Shown piece by piece: positions 31,001 through 38,895 of a stretch of 64,000 bases of DNA (within the stretch, counting starts at the first letter, position 1; every line of letters begins with the position of its first letter). Position numbers and translations under genes: made by a program. The stretch spans positions 1 through 64,000 of the forward strand of contig SCUK01000012.1 in NCBI GenBank assembly GCA_004297445.1, written 5' to 3'. The notes under the pieces are model-generated. The model saw only the letters and a program-made list of their open reading frames with translations, made no database searches and was not told the origin of the DNA. The stretch is from Anaerolineae bacterium. Lineage in GTDB: Bacteria; Chloroflexota; Anaerolineae; Anaerolineales; UBA11579.

Positions 31001-31058
31001 AGGCCAGCCCCACCAGCACGAGCGTGATCCCCAGCGGGGTCATTCCCAGGTCAAACAT
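25089..31058 (-). CDS. Giant hybrid-free sensor histidine kinase (1989 aa): PAS, about 8 GAF, PAS, HisKA, HATPase
   Basis: FVATVSHELRTPLTPIKGYVEF H-box; DSGIGI, GTGLGLAIVKELIE; eight GAF-like repeats each ending in AxxALxNAxLxx. Confidence 0.95.
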   Translation of the reverse strand: MFDLGMTPLGITLVLVGLAFLGLAPLLLRSVPRLRRDTAAAPVLAFPLDVAPSEDAIILIESGGRARFLNARAREWFNLGAEDLPNLETMARSVRPAETFLSLCATAGQSRFTLGKFLVEGTSYSLPFMGERAILLTLRRPQLVTLENQGGGANAQTFTILAEISQAMSASLDLETTITTILENVDRLVQSDFSEITLWDPDTEELTPYRYTAGLGGESQLEKSTTRYKVSQGYSGYLINERRPLLVNDIDSYLLVRPALDRKEFPFKSYLGIPLVVAGQQIGTLELASQGLNAFAESDLEILTMLSGQAAVALQNAIIHHEEGQRVAEISGLADLAKVGSSIRDEHQLYERLTASIGRLLDVEIIGFLIYHEGERLLQGKIPFQGLPDNFVELYRAEVPVGGPGERVWNSGDVIFTDNAAEDSALTDLGIAHLALAAAIERTVLIPLAASGRALGYLQVANKRDGSRFNDDDLRLLTIVAGQAAPILDNAALMRESRRRAQRAETLRRIASLAGADATLDEILKFSLMETARFFGADHAAIYLRDETRGELRLHRDSLVGMAPELIDDIERLATHDEAFRQSVTATGMPLLIPDTRTAILPPFYKTILGRFAAMRSVMVVPLTIRDRGVGELLVASRRSGDFDQNDTQSLSTAGSQLANAIERSQLYAQTDVTLQRRVEHLTALSSISRELNTTLNLHHLVQRVYDEAMRTTSASGGKIVLLDLESSNGHGERRILLNLGQIETENEALTPLEERVLAEGEPLIVDDFERGSETPSRPGVRSALLVPIAFQETTAGLIHLYARQPDHFDAVALEITQALAVQAAIALGNAQRYQHQVERGEVLNRRVDAFNRLFETTRAVNLEMPLEEALEIIAFGVREANLFNVVLIYAFDPQHEVLRAASGAGLPLETLEQVRQVLHPWSELESLLHAERRRSDSYFIPHTEAAGTVALVPAYAGTNYTIPENSANAWMPGDLLLVPLRDASKHPLGVIAVDAPPDGLRPDTLTIETLEIFATEAALVIESALRLRSLRERVDEIEGQIGRAERSSRNAQDNLSILLHKDLEQTLTIQQLYDRARNIRIGLDIAETVNRQPDREAVLQALGQELITRLEMDSALVVEPASSGPRLLQRLGNLPETANPQALLGQRNPLRQTLLNGKPILVSDLDQNAEWQNTPLLKNLNAKGFVTLPISSNGHVDAAVLAVSNTAMPAFNEEDQQIFDLIGSQVAIALQNINLLTETRRRLREVNLLLEFSQQLGSLSESQILATLVESARKALTSAHAGLVALWNSSANELVIHAASGYSDNDLVKRLTFSRNEALPGQVFAANAARRVHEVDFARHYNLSPEKLLIYREATGGRVPVSSMLIPIRAGDKAMGLITLDNFNTQNAFSAEDEALVTSLTQQTGLTLENARLFEESRRLNEQLEERVRARTDELEREHHFMQALLRISAELSASLDLDHVLNRSLEELNQAVNAEQSSIIIVRPGEENLVYRAGIGISGAAPTGGRPSSYRVGEGLAGWVIQNRSPLVIPDLSTDERWIGDRGDISVHRSAIVVPLTVGADALGALMLYHREPNHFTEYQIDAVQAAANQFAVSINNGELFRLIRDQAADLGTMLRSQQIEASRSTAMLEGVADGILVTDHQNAITLFNDAAATILLLEQQEVVGRSLDNFLGLFGAAAQPWMAAIRGWSEAPAGRAEGEQYSERLSLDDGRVVSVHLAPVYSASEFLGTVSIFRDITHQVEVDRLKSEFVATVSHELRTPLTPIKGYVEFMMMGGAGELNEQQRQFMEIISSNIDRLSVLVNDLLDVSRIEAGKVALSMQPLNMQEIAEEVVEYIERKSQEENRPMGFQIQCPPNLPNAYGDAERIRQVFSNIIDNAYRYTPEDGRIIVGLKAVNGNVQVDVKDSGIGIFPDEQDRIFDRFYRGENHLVMATSGTGLGLAIVKELIEMHNGRIWVESSGMPGQGSTFSFVLPAYKPEQKEDSSEEA

Positions 31059-31076
31059 GGGTGTCCGTCAGAGTCC

Positions 31077-31970
31077 TCAGGCGGCAGAGTCTTTGCGGCG
31101 TGATTCGGCGGCGAGTTCAGTGATCTCGCGGATGTCGGAGATTTGCTGCTTGCCGGCTTCCACCAGGCCCACGGAAATGTTCATCAGTGGGGTTTGCTGC
31201 TTCTGGCCGCCGTCGTTGGTGGTTTCGATATAGCCTTGTTCGCGGTCCATGAAGTTGTAGTGGCTGAGGACCTGTTCCGCGAAGCGCTTCTTCACCGCGG
31301 TGTGTACTTTGGCCCCGGCATCTTCTGAACAGATGATGATGAAATTGTTGCCGCCCGGGTGGCCGATGAAATCATCCGGACTGCCGAATTCGTCCATCAC
31401 TTCACCCAGCAGCATGGTGGTGAAGCGCAGGACATCATCGGCGGCAACGAAGCCATAGATTTCCTTGAAAGCTTCAAAATAGTTCAGGCGCAGATCGAGG
31501 TAGGCCCATGACTCGCGACGGATGATCTGGCGTAACTGCTCTTCTATCAGGCGGCCGGAGGGCAGGCCGGAACGCGGGTCGGTGAGGCTCTCGCGTTCCG
31601 CACGGGCAATGGCATTGACCACCCGCAGTTTCAACTCCTCGATATCGAATGGCTTGGTGATGTAGTCGTCTGCACCCAGTTCCAGCCCCTGCAACTTGTC
31701 GCTGCGTTCATCCCGCTGGGTGAGGAATATCACCGGGATATGGCTGGTCCGGGTATTGGTTCGCAGCCGGCGGCAAACTTCATAGCCGTCGATGTCCGGC
31801 AACATGATGTCCAGGACGATGAGGTGGGGCAGGCCCTGACGGGTCTTCTCCAACGCCACTTCGCCACGCGGCGCCACATCGACATCGAAACCTTGCCCGC
31901 TGAAATAGATGCGGAGCATGTTCGAGATATCGAAATCATCCTCGACGATCAGTATTCTGGCTTTTCCCAT
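31077..31970 (-). CDS. Response regulator with degenerate GGDEF domain
   Basis: REC domain PHLIVLDIMLPDIDGYEV; C-terminal diguanylate cyclase-like fold with GGNNF in place of GGDEF. Confidence 0.88.
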   Translation of the reverse strand: MGKARILIVEDDFDISNMLRIYFSGQGFDVDVAPRGEVALEKTRQGLPHLIVLDIMLPDIDGYEVCRRLRTNTRTSHIPVIFLTQRDERSDKLQGLELGADDYITKPFDIEELKLRVVNAIARAERESLTDPRSGLPSGRLIEEQLRQIIRRESWAYLDLRLNYFEAFKEIYGFVAADDVLRFTTMLLGEVMDEFGSPDDFIGHPGGNNFIIICSEDAGAKVHTAVKKRFAEQVLSHYNFMDREQGYIETTNDGGQKQQTPLMNISVGLVEAGKQQISDIREITELAAESRRKDSAA

Positions 31971-31990
31971 AAGACCTCCAGAAGCATGAA

Positions 31991-33082
31991 TTAAACGTTG
32001 CGACGCGCACGACGAGCCCGTTCTCGCACGCGTTCGATTTGCTCAATTGTGACGGCCTGCTCAAAGGAACGGAACCCACTGAGGCGGAAGCCGTGTTTCT
32101 CTGCTATTGTATCAATTTCCTGTACCCGTTCGCGGGCAATTTGCTTGCCCAGTGTGTAGTCCTCAAAACGGCCTTCCAGGGCCAGAGCAATCGTTTCGGC
32201 CATGCAGGCGTAGGCTTTCCCGGCCGGGAAGCCGAAATCGAAGTTGAAATTCACATCCCCGGGCACATCCACCATGCCGCCGTCAATCACCAATACATCG
32301 TCGCGGGCGGCCGCCACCCGCGCCGCCACATCCCGTGGGCGGGCCACATCGCATACCACGCTGCCCGGGAGCAGATGCTCCGGTTGGATGATGGCGTGGA
32401 CATCACTGGTAACGGTGAGTATCAGGGGCGTGTGCTGCAGGGCGCCCAGGTCGGTGCTGGTGTGCAGTTGGGCTGTGCTTCCTGCGGCTCGTATTCGCTG
32501 GCACAGGGCATCCAGCGCCTCCTGTCGGCGGCCTATCAGGGTCAGTTCGGCCACCTTGTCCGCCAGCAGTTCCGCGCACACCTGCCCGATGGCTCCGCTG
32601 GCCCCCACCACCGCCGCGGCAGACTGCGCCATGGGGATTTCCATCACGCGGGCAGCTTCTTCCACAGCCCTCACCGCCACAGCCACTGTGTAGGCGTCGC
32701 CGGTGGTTACGGGCACGTCCAGGGCTTTGGCGACTGTCACGCCCGCATCGCCAACGACCGAGGTGTAGGCGCCCAACCCTAGGATGTTCGCGCCCAGCCG
32801 CTCCGCCAGCCGGCCCGTCTGGATGATTTTTTTGTAGACGGTGGGCTCGGCCAGTTCCAGCATCCGGCGCGGGGTGAACGGGCAGGCGATGAGCCAGCCG
32901 GTTACCTGCTTGCCGGTGGCGGCAGAGGTAATGCCCTGGATTTCAGAGAGGTAGACGGGTGGAAAGAAGGTGGAGAAGAAATCGATCTGGCGCTCGCTCA
33001 GCGCCCGCCCCAAAAAAGGAAATTTTCGGCTGACATCCCGCTTCGCATCAATGGGATGGATGATGAATGCAAAGGTGTCCAA
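31991..33082 (-). CDS. Acyl-[acyl-carrier-protein] reductase (AAR)-like oxidoreductase
   Basis: Resembles cyanobacterial AAR as recalled: SATGKQVTGWLIACPFTPRRML, LGAYTSVVGDAG, TGDAYTVAVAVRAVEEAAR, VVGASGAIGQV (NADPH), AGKAYACMAETIALALEGR containing the expected catalytic Cys. Confidence 0.82.
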   Translation of the reverse strand: MDTFAFIIHPIDAKRDVSRKFPFLGRALSERQIDFFSTFFPPVYLSEIQGITSAATGKQVTGWLIACPFTPRRMLELAEPTVYKKIIQTGRLAERLGANILGLGAYTSVVGDAGVTVAKALDVPVTTGDAYTVAVAVRAVEEAARVMEIPMAQSAAAVVGASGAIGQVCAELLADKVAELTLIGRRQEALDALCQRIRAAGSTAQLHTSTDLGALQHTPLILTVTSDVHAIIQPEHLLPGSVVCDVARPRDVAARVAAARDDVLVIDGGMVDVPGDVNFNFDFGFPAGKAYACMAETIALALEGRFEDYTLGKQIARERVQEIDTIAEKHGFRLSGFRSFEQAVTIEQIERVRERARRARRNV

Positions 33083-33085
33083 ACG

Positions 33086-34396
33086 CTACCAGGTTTCCGT
33101 GGTGACCTTTTTCTCGCGTTCCGGGTCGTACAGCCGTTTGTGCAGTTGGGCCGCCTTCAACTGGTGGTGGTCGCTTTGTTCAAATGGCACATTGTGGTCA
33201 ATCACTCGCCGCTTGTCACCGGAGACGATGACGACATCCGACTCGATGACCCGCGCCGGGGAGACCACCACGCCAGCGCCGATGCGGCAATTGTGCCCCA
33301 CGCAACCGCCCAGCACGGCGCGGTTGGCGTCGCTTAATTTGCCTGCGCCATCCAGCGCGCGGATGGGGGCGGGCAGCAGGTTGTAATCCGTCCAGGTGGA
33401 GCCGGCGCCGATGAAGGTGTTGCGGCCCACCACGCACATCTGCAGGCACGTGTTCTGCGCCACCATGCTGTTGTCCATCAGGGTGGTCATGAACAGGGAG
33501 GCGCGGAAGGGAAGGAACGTGCCGTCGCCCACCACCGAGAGCATAAGCTGGCAGCCCTGCGAGACGTTCACATTGTCACCGATGATGCAGTTTTCAATCA
33601 CCGCCCCGGCGCCGATGGTGACGTTATCGCCAATGGTTGTGGGGCCGTGGATGATGGCAGTAGGGTCAATCGAGGCGTTGCGCCCGACCTTGACCAGTTC
33701 GCGGCTCTCCAGGATTTGCTTGCCTTCGTACAGCGCCCCGGCCAGGATTTTGAGCTTAAAGACCAGGTCCTGATTCAGGCGGTCTTCAAAACGCGCCCCG
33801 CGCGCGAACAGCCCGAACACGATGTCCACGATGAAGATATGCACCCAGGAATCAATAGCGATCAGGGCGCGTAGCGGAACCTGGAAGGTCAGGTCGCCGG
33901 ACTGGGAGGCCATATAGGTCGGCACATGGTAGTAGCCAACCTCGCGGGCCTGCAGGTCAATGAGCACCGGCTCCACCTGGGCTTCCGGCACCGGCCCATC
34001 CGGGAAGTACCAGAAATCCGCCAGATACAGCCCGCCGGCAGGGGTATAGGAGGTGGCAAGCGGGAGGGCGTGCTCGCGAAAGGAAGGGTCAGCCGGGGAA
34101 AAGGCGGCCCGACAGGCCTTGCCGCGCTTGCGCGCTTCGGTCATAAAAGCATTGACGAAAAACTCGTCGAAATACAGGTTGTCAGCGTAGACGATGCAGG
34201 CGCGTTCGTTCTGAAACTTGAAGAAATCCGAATTCAGTACTTCTTCCAGGCTGTTGGCTTCCAGTTCGGTCTGGGCATAGGGGGCCAGCACGTCCCGCTG
34301 GTGCAGCCAGAGCAGTTTGTTCTGGATGCGCAGGTCGCGGGCGTGGTCGTTGAACGGGTAGATGTATCGCGGGTCTTTGATGGCAACTTTGATCAT
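33086..34396 (-). CDS. Left-handed beta-helix (hexapeptide repeat) GlmU-like protein
   Basis: Hexapeptide repeats GPTTIGDNVTIGAGAVIENCIIGDNVNVSQGC and CVGRNTFIGAGSTWTDYNLLP. Confidence 0.85.
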   Translation of the reverse strand: MIKVAIKDPRYIYPFNDHARDLRIQNKLLWLHQRDVLAPYAQTELEANSLEEVLNSDFFKFQNERACIVYADNLYFDEFFVNAFMTEARKRGKACRAAFSPADPSFREHALPLATSYTPAGGLYLADFWYFPDGPVPEAQVEPVLIDLQAREVGYYHVPTYMASQSGDLTFQVPLRALIAIDSWVHIFIVDIVFGLFARGARFEDRLNQDLVFKLKILAGALYEGKQILESRELVKVGRNASIDPTAIIHGPTTIGDNVTIGAGAVIENCIIGDNVNVSQGCQLMLSVVGDGTFLPFRASLFMTTLMDNSMVAQNTCLQMCVVGRNTFIGAGSTWTDYNLLPAPIRALDGAGKLSDANRAVLGGCVGHNCRIGAGVVVSPARVIESDVVIVSGDKRRVIDHNVPFEQSDHHQLKAAQLHKRLYDPEREKKVTTETW

Positions 34397-34587
34397 GGTG
34401 TGCTCGTCTGACCGGTTTGATTCAATTCGAGTATATCGCGGGGGTGCGCGGCCAGTATGTCAATTTCAGGAAAGATATGTGTTCACCGGCAAAACAGCCG
34501 CCGGCAGGATTGGGCCAAATTCTGCGGGATTATAACGCCCGGTAGGAAGGGTTGCAGGATTTGGGCCGTTGTGCTGGAGGGGGCGGT

Positions 34588-35370
34588 TTATTCGTCCAGG
34601 AACTGCTTGAGGGTCGTCATGAATGCCCGCGGCTGGTCCAGCATGGGGAAATGCCCGGCGTGTTCCATGAGTTGGACGTGGGGTTCAGCCACCCCGGCTT
34701 CCAGCAATTTGTACTGGTTTGGGTTAACCAGGTTGTCCTTGAGCCCGTAGATTCCCAGTACCGGTTTATGGATTTGTTCCAACGTGGCGCGCAGGTCAGT
34801 TTTGCGCAGCGATTTGATGCTTGAGAGGAAGGACTCTAGCGTCGTCTTGTCGAGGTCCTGATTAATCATATCCGGCCAGCGCGGATCGTTCGTGATACGT
34901 GGCGCCGCGGCGCGCAGGCCCAGTTTCAACGCCCACAGCATATTGTGAACTGCCCAGGCGACTGGCGTGTAGCCGGCCAGTTTCAGTGGCAATGCCAGCG
35001 AACCACCCACGATGGGTGAGCCGATGATTCCCACTTTGGTCACGCGGTGCGGGTAACGGATGGCGACAGCCAGGCTCACCGTGCCCCCCATGCTGTGGCC
35101 GACCAGCGGCGCCTGTGCGATGCCCATCCTGTCCATGAACTGGTCAACCAGGCTCACGAAGTCAGGGATGTCGTAAGATTCGCGCTTCTTGCCGGATTCG
35201 CCAAACCCCCAGAAATCCAGGGCATAGGCACGGTAATCGTTCTGCAGGAAAGACATGGTCTCCTGCCACAGCCCCCAGGAGCCCAGCCAGCCATGCAACA
35301 GGATTACAGGTCGTCCGCGCCCATGGACTTCATAATGGACGACGCCCTGATCGGTAGTTATTGTGGACAC
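34588..35370 (-). CDS. Alpha/beta hydrolase
   Basis: HGWLGSWGLWQ, nucleophile GHSMGG, HAGHFPMLDQP. Confidence 0.94.
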   Translation of the reverse strand: MSTITTDQGVVHYEVHGRGRPVILLHGWLGSWGLWQETMSFLQNDYRAYALDFWGFGESGKKRESYDIPDFVSLVDQFMDRMGIAQAPLVGHSMGGTVSLAVAIRYPHRVTKVGIIGSPIVGGSLALPLKLAGYTPVAWAVHNMLWALKLGLRAAAPRITNDPRWPDMINQDLDKTTLESFLSSIKSLRKTDLRATLEQIHKPVLGIYGLKDNLVNPNQYKLLEAGVAEPHVQLMEHAGHFPMLDQPRAFMTTLKQFLDE

Positions 35371-35408
35371 AGCAATCGATTTCTCGCGCGGGGTTTCCCC
35401 GCCGTGGG

Positions 35409-35933
35409 TTATAGCTCGGTCAGAATCGTGCCGAGCAGCTCCAGCAAAACGCTCTTGACCGATTCGCGGTCAACCGCCACTGCCGGCAACAGTTTGACAT
35501 CCGGGTCCAGCCGCAGGGCGATGCGCATGTCGTCAATCTCCCAGGCGTCTTCCATGTCCTGCTTGTTGGCGGCCACCACATACGGGGTGGGGGCATACGC
35601 CCGGAAGGTCTCGAGGATGGCGCGGGCTTCTTTGAAAGTCTCCGGGCGCGTGCTGTCTACCATCACGATGAAGCCCAGCATGCCTTCCGAAAGGATTTCC
35701 CACATGAAGTCAAAGCGTTTCTGCCCGGGCGTACCGAACAGGTACAGCACCAGCTCGTCATCCACCGTGATGCGGCCAAAGTCCATCGCCACGGTGGTGG
35801 ACTCCTTGATTTTTTCGGCTTCGGACGAGACCTTGCGTTCGGTCGAGACGACATCAATCTCGCTGACGGTCTGGATAAACTCCGTCTTGCCGGAGTTGAA
35901 CGGGCCGGTCACTACCATTTTGACAGTTTGCAT
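35409..35933 (-). CDS. Small Ras-like GTPase (COG2229/MglA-like)
   Basis: P-loop GPFNSGKT, G3 GTPGQKRF, G4 AANKQD. Confidence 0.93.
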   Translation of the reverse strand: MQTVKMVVTGPFNSGKTEFIQTVSEIDVVSTERKVSSEAEKIKESTTVAMDFGRITVDDELVLYLFGTPGQKRFDFMWEILSEGMLGFIVMVDSTRPETFKEARAILETFRAYAPTPYVVAANKQDMEDAWEIDDMRIALRLDPDVKLLPAVAVDRESVKSVLLELLGTILTEL

Positions 35934-35965
35934 AGCGGGCTATCCTCGGTATGACAAGATGACTT

Positions 35966-36787
35966 CTACAGCGAACGAATCCGCCCGATGAGGCGGTTGA
36001 CGAGGTTCTTCTGCTCTTCCTTGTTCTTGCCTGGCATCGCCTTATCAATGCCGGGAAGGGTTTGTTCCACACCCTCCGGGCGAATCAACTCGACCAAACC
36101 CGCCTGCAACAGCCCGTACACGATGCGGCGGATGTCCAGCTCACTCATTTTGTTGGCTTTAGCAATGGCGCCAATGGTGTTCTTCGGGTTGATGAAGGAC
36201 ACCACTTTCCATTCTTCCACGCTCAGGTTGATATTTTTAAGATTCACGCCCGGCCGGTCGGTGAATTTCAGCGCCAGTTCCAGGTTGGGTAGTTCATCCT
36301 TCAACTGCTCCCACTCACGCAGGCGGCGTGAGCCTTCAATAATGATGTTCTCAAGGTCCAGCTTGACCGGAATCTTGTCTCCGGGGACCAGGATATCGTT
36401 ATCAAAATGGAAGATGCCTTCGACCCACGAGAACAGCCGCTGAATGATGTCCACAAAGTGCGTCTGCAGGCTGGCGAGGATGTCTTCCTGGCTCACGTAG
36501 CCGGAATTAATGAGCAATAAGCCCAGTTCTTTATCGTTCATGCTGGCCGCGCGTGCCTTGAGCGTACCGTACTGGGCGGTCGAAATCACATTGGACTTGT
36601 GCAAGATCGCGCCCAACCCGCCATCTTCCGTGTTGACCTGGGCATACGCCAGTTTGCCTTCCCGGAAGGTGATTGTGGCGGTCTCGCTCGGCCCTTCGAT
36701 GATAAGAGAACCGGTCTTTTGAGCCAGGTTTACCAGATTCAGCAACTGGGTGATGGTAAAGTCTCGTAAGTTGCCTTTTAATGCCAT
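35966..36787 (-). CDS. DUF4388 (PATAN-like) domain protein
   Basis: MALKGNLRDFTITQLLNLVNLAQKTGSLIIEG...ATITFREGKLAYAQVN. Confidence 0.9.
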   Translation of the reverse strand: MALKGNLRDFTITQLLNLVNLAQKTGSLIIEGPSETATITFREGKLAYAQVNTEDGGLGAILHKSNVISTAQYGTLKARAASMNDKELGLLLINSGYVSQEDILASLQTHFVDIIQRLFSWVEGIFHFDNDILVPGDKIPVKLDLENIIIEGSRRLREWEQLKDELPNLELALKFTDRPGVNLKNINLSVEEWKVVSFINPKNTIGAIAKANKMSELDIRRIVYGLLQAGLVELIRPEGVEQTLPGIDKAMPGKNKEEQKNLVNRLIGRIRSL

Positions 36788-36843
36788 GAAAGAGGCCTCA
36801 GCGCCGCGTGTGGATGGGTGGCATTCCGCCGCATAATGGCAGG

Positions 36844-36873
36844 ATTATACTTTATTAAGGAATTCGCGGTCAA
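36844..36873 (-). promoter_or_regulatory. sigma70-type promoter for the DUF4388 operon (TTGACC-N18-TATAAT on minus strand)
   Basis: Plus-strand ATTATA 36844-36849 and GGTCAA 36868-36873. Confidence 0.6.
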
Positions 36874-36969
36874 ACAATAGGGGGCTGCAACCCAAAACGC
36901 GCGCCTTCCCCTGCATTTTGTGGTGGGCCCAATCGGTAACCCAAAGGCCTTTTCCGGTTTCTCATCTGT

Positions 36970-37950
36970 TTGTCAGGGTTCGAGTCGGGATTTGGGTTAG
37001 AATCCCGCTTCGTGCCATCCTCCACTCCTACTGCAAACTCAAGACAAACGCTGCTCGCCTACCTGGCGCTGGTCGTTGGTATGGTATCCATCGGTATCAG
37101 CCCGTTGCTGGTGCGCACCGCCGGCGCCCCCGGCCCCGTGACCGCCTTTTACCGCCTGACCATTGCGGTGGTGTTGTTCGCCCCCTTCTTCGGGCGTGGG
37201 CTACTGAAAAGCCGCCCGGCGCGCCCCGGCGTGTTATTGGCATTGCTGGCCGGGCTGCTGTTTGCCCTGGACATGACCGCCTGGACCACAGGTGTGGTGC
37301 TGGGTGGCGCCACCAACCCCACGTTGCTGGCCAACACCGCGCCGTTGTGGGTCGGGCTGGGCACTGTCTTCATTTTTAGGCGGCGGTTGGGTCCTGGGTT
37401 CTGGCTCGGCTTGTTGCTGGCGCTGGCCGGCGCCGCCGTCATCCTCGGCCTGGATGCACAACAGGCCGCCCATGTGGGGCTGGGCTCGCTGTTCGGTTTG
37501 CTGGCGGGCGTATTCTATGGCGGTTACTTTCTGGTTGCCGAACGCGGCCGCGGCCACCTGCGCGCCCTCTCGTTCTGGTGGCTTTCGGCGGCAGCTTCCT
37601 CGGTCGCCCTGTTGGTGATTACCTTCATCCTTCGCCAGCCTCTCACCGGGTACCCGCCGCGCACCTGGTTGTTGTTCCTTGCCATGGGGTTGATTCCACA
37701 GGTGGCGGGGTATCTTTCCATTACGTATGCGCAGGGGCACCTGCCTGCCGCGCTCGTCTCTCCCACGCTGTTGGGCCAGCCGGTGGTGACCGCGCTGCTG
37801 GCGTGGCCGTTGCTCGGCGAGGTCATCACGCCTGTCGAAGCGCTCGGCGGCCTGATGGTGTTGGGCGGTGTGCTGATCGTTCACCGCAGCAGCGAACGAA
37901 AGGCCCCGGTCACAGAATCTGTCGCTGCCCCCCTTTCTCCTGGAGATTGA
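36970..37950 (+). CDS. EamA/DMT-family transporter (start uncertain)
   Basis: Ten hydrophobic segments; duplicated EamA pattern, GGYFLVAERG, LGGLMVLGGVLIVHR. Confidence 0.88.
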   Translation: MSGFESGFGLESRFVPSSTPTANSRQTLLAYLALVVGMVSIGISPLLVRTAGAPGPVTAFYRLTIAVVLFAPFFGRGLLKSRPARPGVLLALLAGLLFALDMTAWTTGVVLGGATNPTLLANTAPLWVGLGTVFIFRRRLGPGFWLGLLLALAGAAVILGLDAQQAAHVGLGSLFGLLAGVFYGGYFLVAERGRGHLRALSFWWLSAAASSVALLVITFILRQPLTGYPPRTWLLFLAMGLIPQVAGYLSITYAQGHLPAALVSPTLLGQPVVTALLAWPLLGEVITPVEALGGLMVLGGVLIVHRSSERKAPVTESVAAPLSPGD

Positions 37951-38880
37951 ATGACCACCAACCGTATTGCCAACGACAAAGACAGCGCATTTAATCCCTC
38001 TGCGCTTATCCACCTTCTTATTATCTACGTGGTGTGGGGCAGCACCTACCTTGCCATCCGTATGACGGTGATGCCCGGCGCGGGTTTCCCACCCTTCATG
38101 ATGGCGCTGATGCGGGTGGCCGCCGCCGGCAGCATCCTGCTGCTATGGGGCTGGCTGGCAAAACAGCGCATCCGTCTGGCGCGCCGCGAAGCGCTGGTGC
38201 TGGCGGCATCCGGCCTGCTGCTGTGGACCGGCGGTAACGGCCTGGTGACCTGGGCCGAGCAGCATGCGGATTCCGGCCTGGCCGCGCTATTAATTGGCGC
38301 GCTGCCCATTTACACCACTCTCGTCGAATCCCTGCTGGACCGCCGCCGCCCATCCGGCTCTCTGGTCGTTTCGCTGTTGGTCGGTTTTGCCGGGATCGGC
38401 GTATTGACCTGGCCTTCGCTTACCAGCGGCGTACGCGCCGATGCGCTCTCCACCTTTGCCCTGCTCGTGGCAGCCATCAGTTGGGCCAGCGGTAGCATCC
38501 TGCAGGCGCGCAACCCGGTGGACCTGCCGGCAAGAGTGTCCTCCGGCTACCAGATGCTGTTCGGCGGCGTGGGCTTCCTCGCGCTGGTGCTGCTCACCCG
38601 CGAGCCGCTTCCCACGCCCACCACCGAGGCCTGGCTGGCCTGGGGCTATCTGGTGCTCATCGGGGCGGTGCTGGCCTATACTTCGTTTGTCACCGCCCTG
38701 CGCCTGCTGCCGACGAATATCGTGATGACGTATGCTTACGTCAACCCGGTGATTGCCGTGCTGTTGGGCTGGTTGGTGCTTGGAGAGGAAATTACCCTCT
38801 GGACCTTAGGCGGCAGTCTGCTGGTCCTTACCGGTGTCGCCGGCGTGTTCCGCCAGCGCTACGGGAAAAAGAAAGATTGA
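37951..38880 (+). CDS. EamA/DMT-family transporter
   Basis: IYVVWGSTYLAIR ... LLGWLVLGEEITLWTLGGSLLVLTGV. Confidence 0.93.
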   Translation: MTTNRIANDKDSAFNPSALIHLLIIYVVWGSTYLAIRMTVMPGAGFPPFMMALMRVAAAGSILLLWGWLAKQRIRLARREALVLAASGLLLWTGGNGLVTWAEQHADSGLAALLIGALPIYTTLVESLLDRRRPSGSLVVSLLVGFAGIGVLTWPSLTSGVRADALSTFALLVAAISWASGSILQARNPVDLPARVSSGYQMLFGGVGFLALVLLTREPLPTPTTEAWLAWGYLVLIGAVLAYTSFVTALRLLPTNIVMTYAYVNPVIAVLLGWLVLGEEITLWTLGGSLLVLTGVAGVFRQRYGKKKD

Positions 38881-38895
38881 CAGGAATGGCAAATC

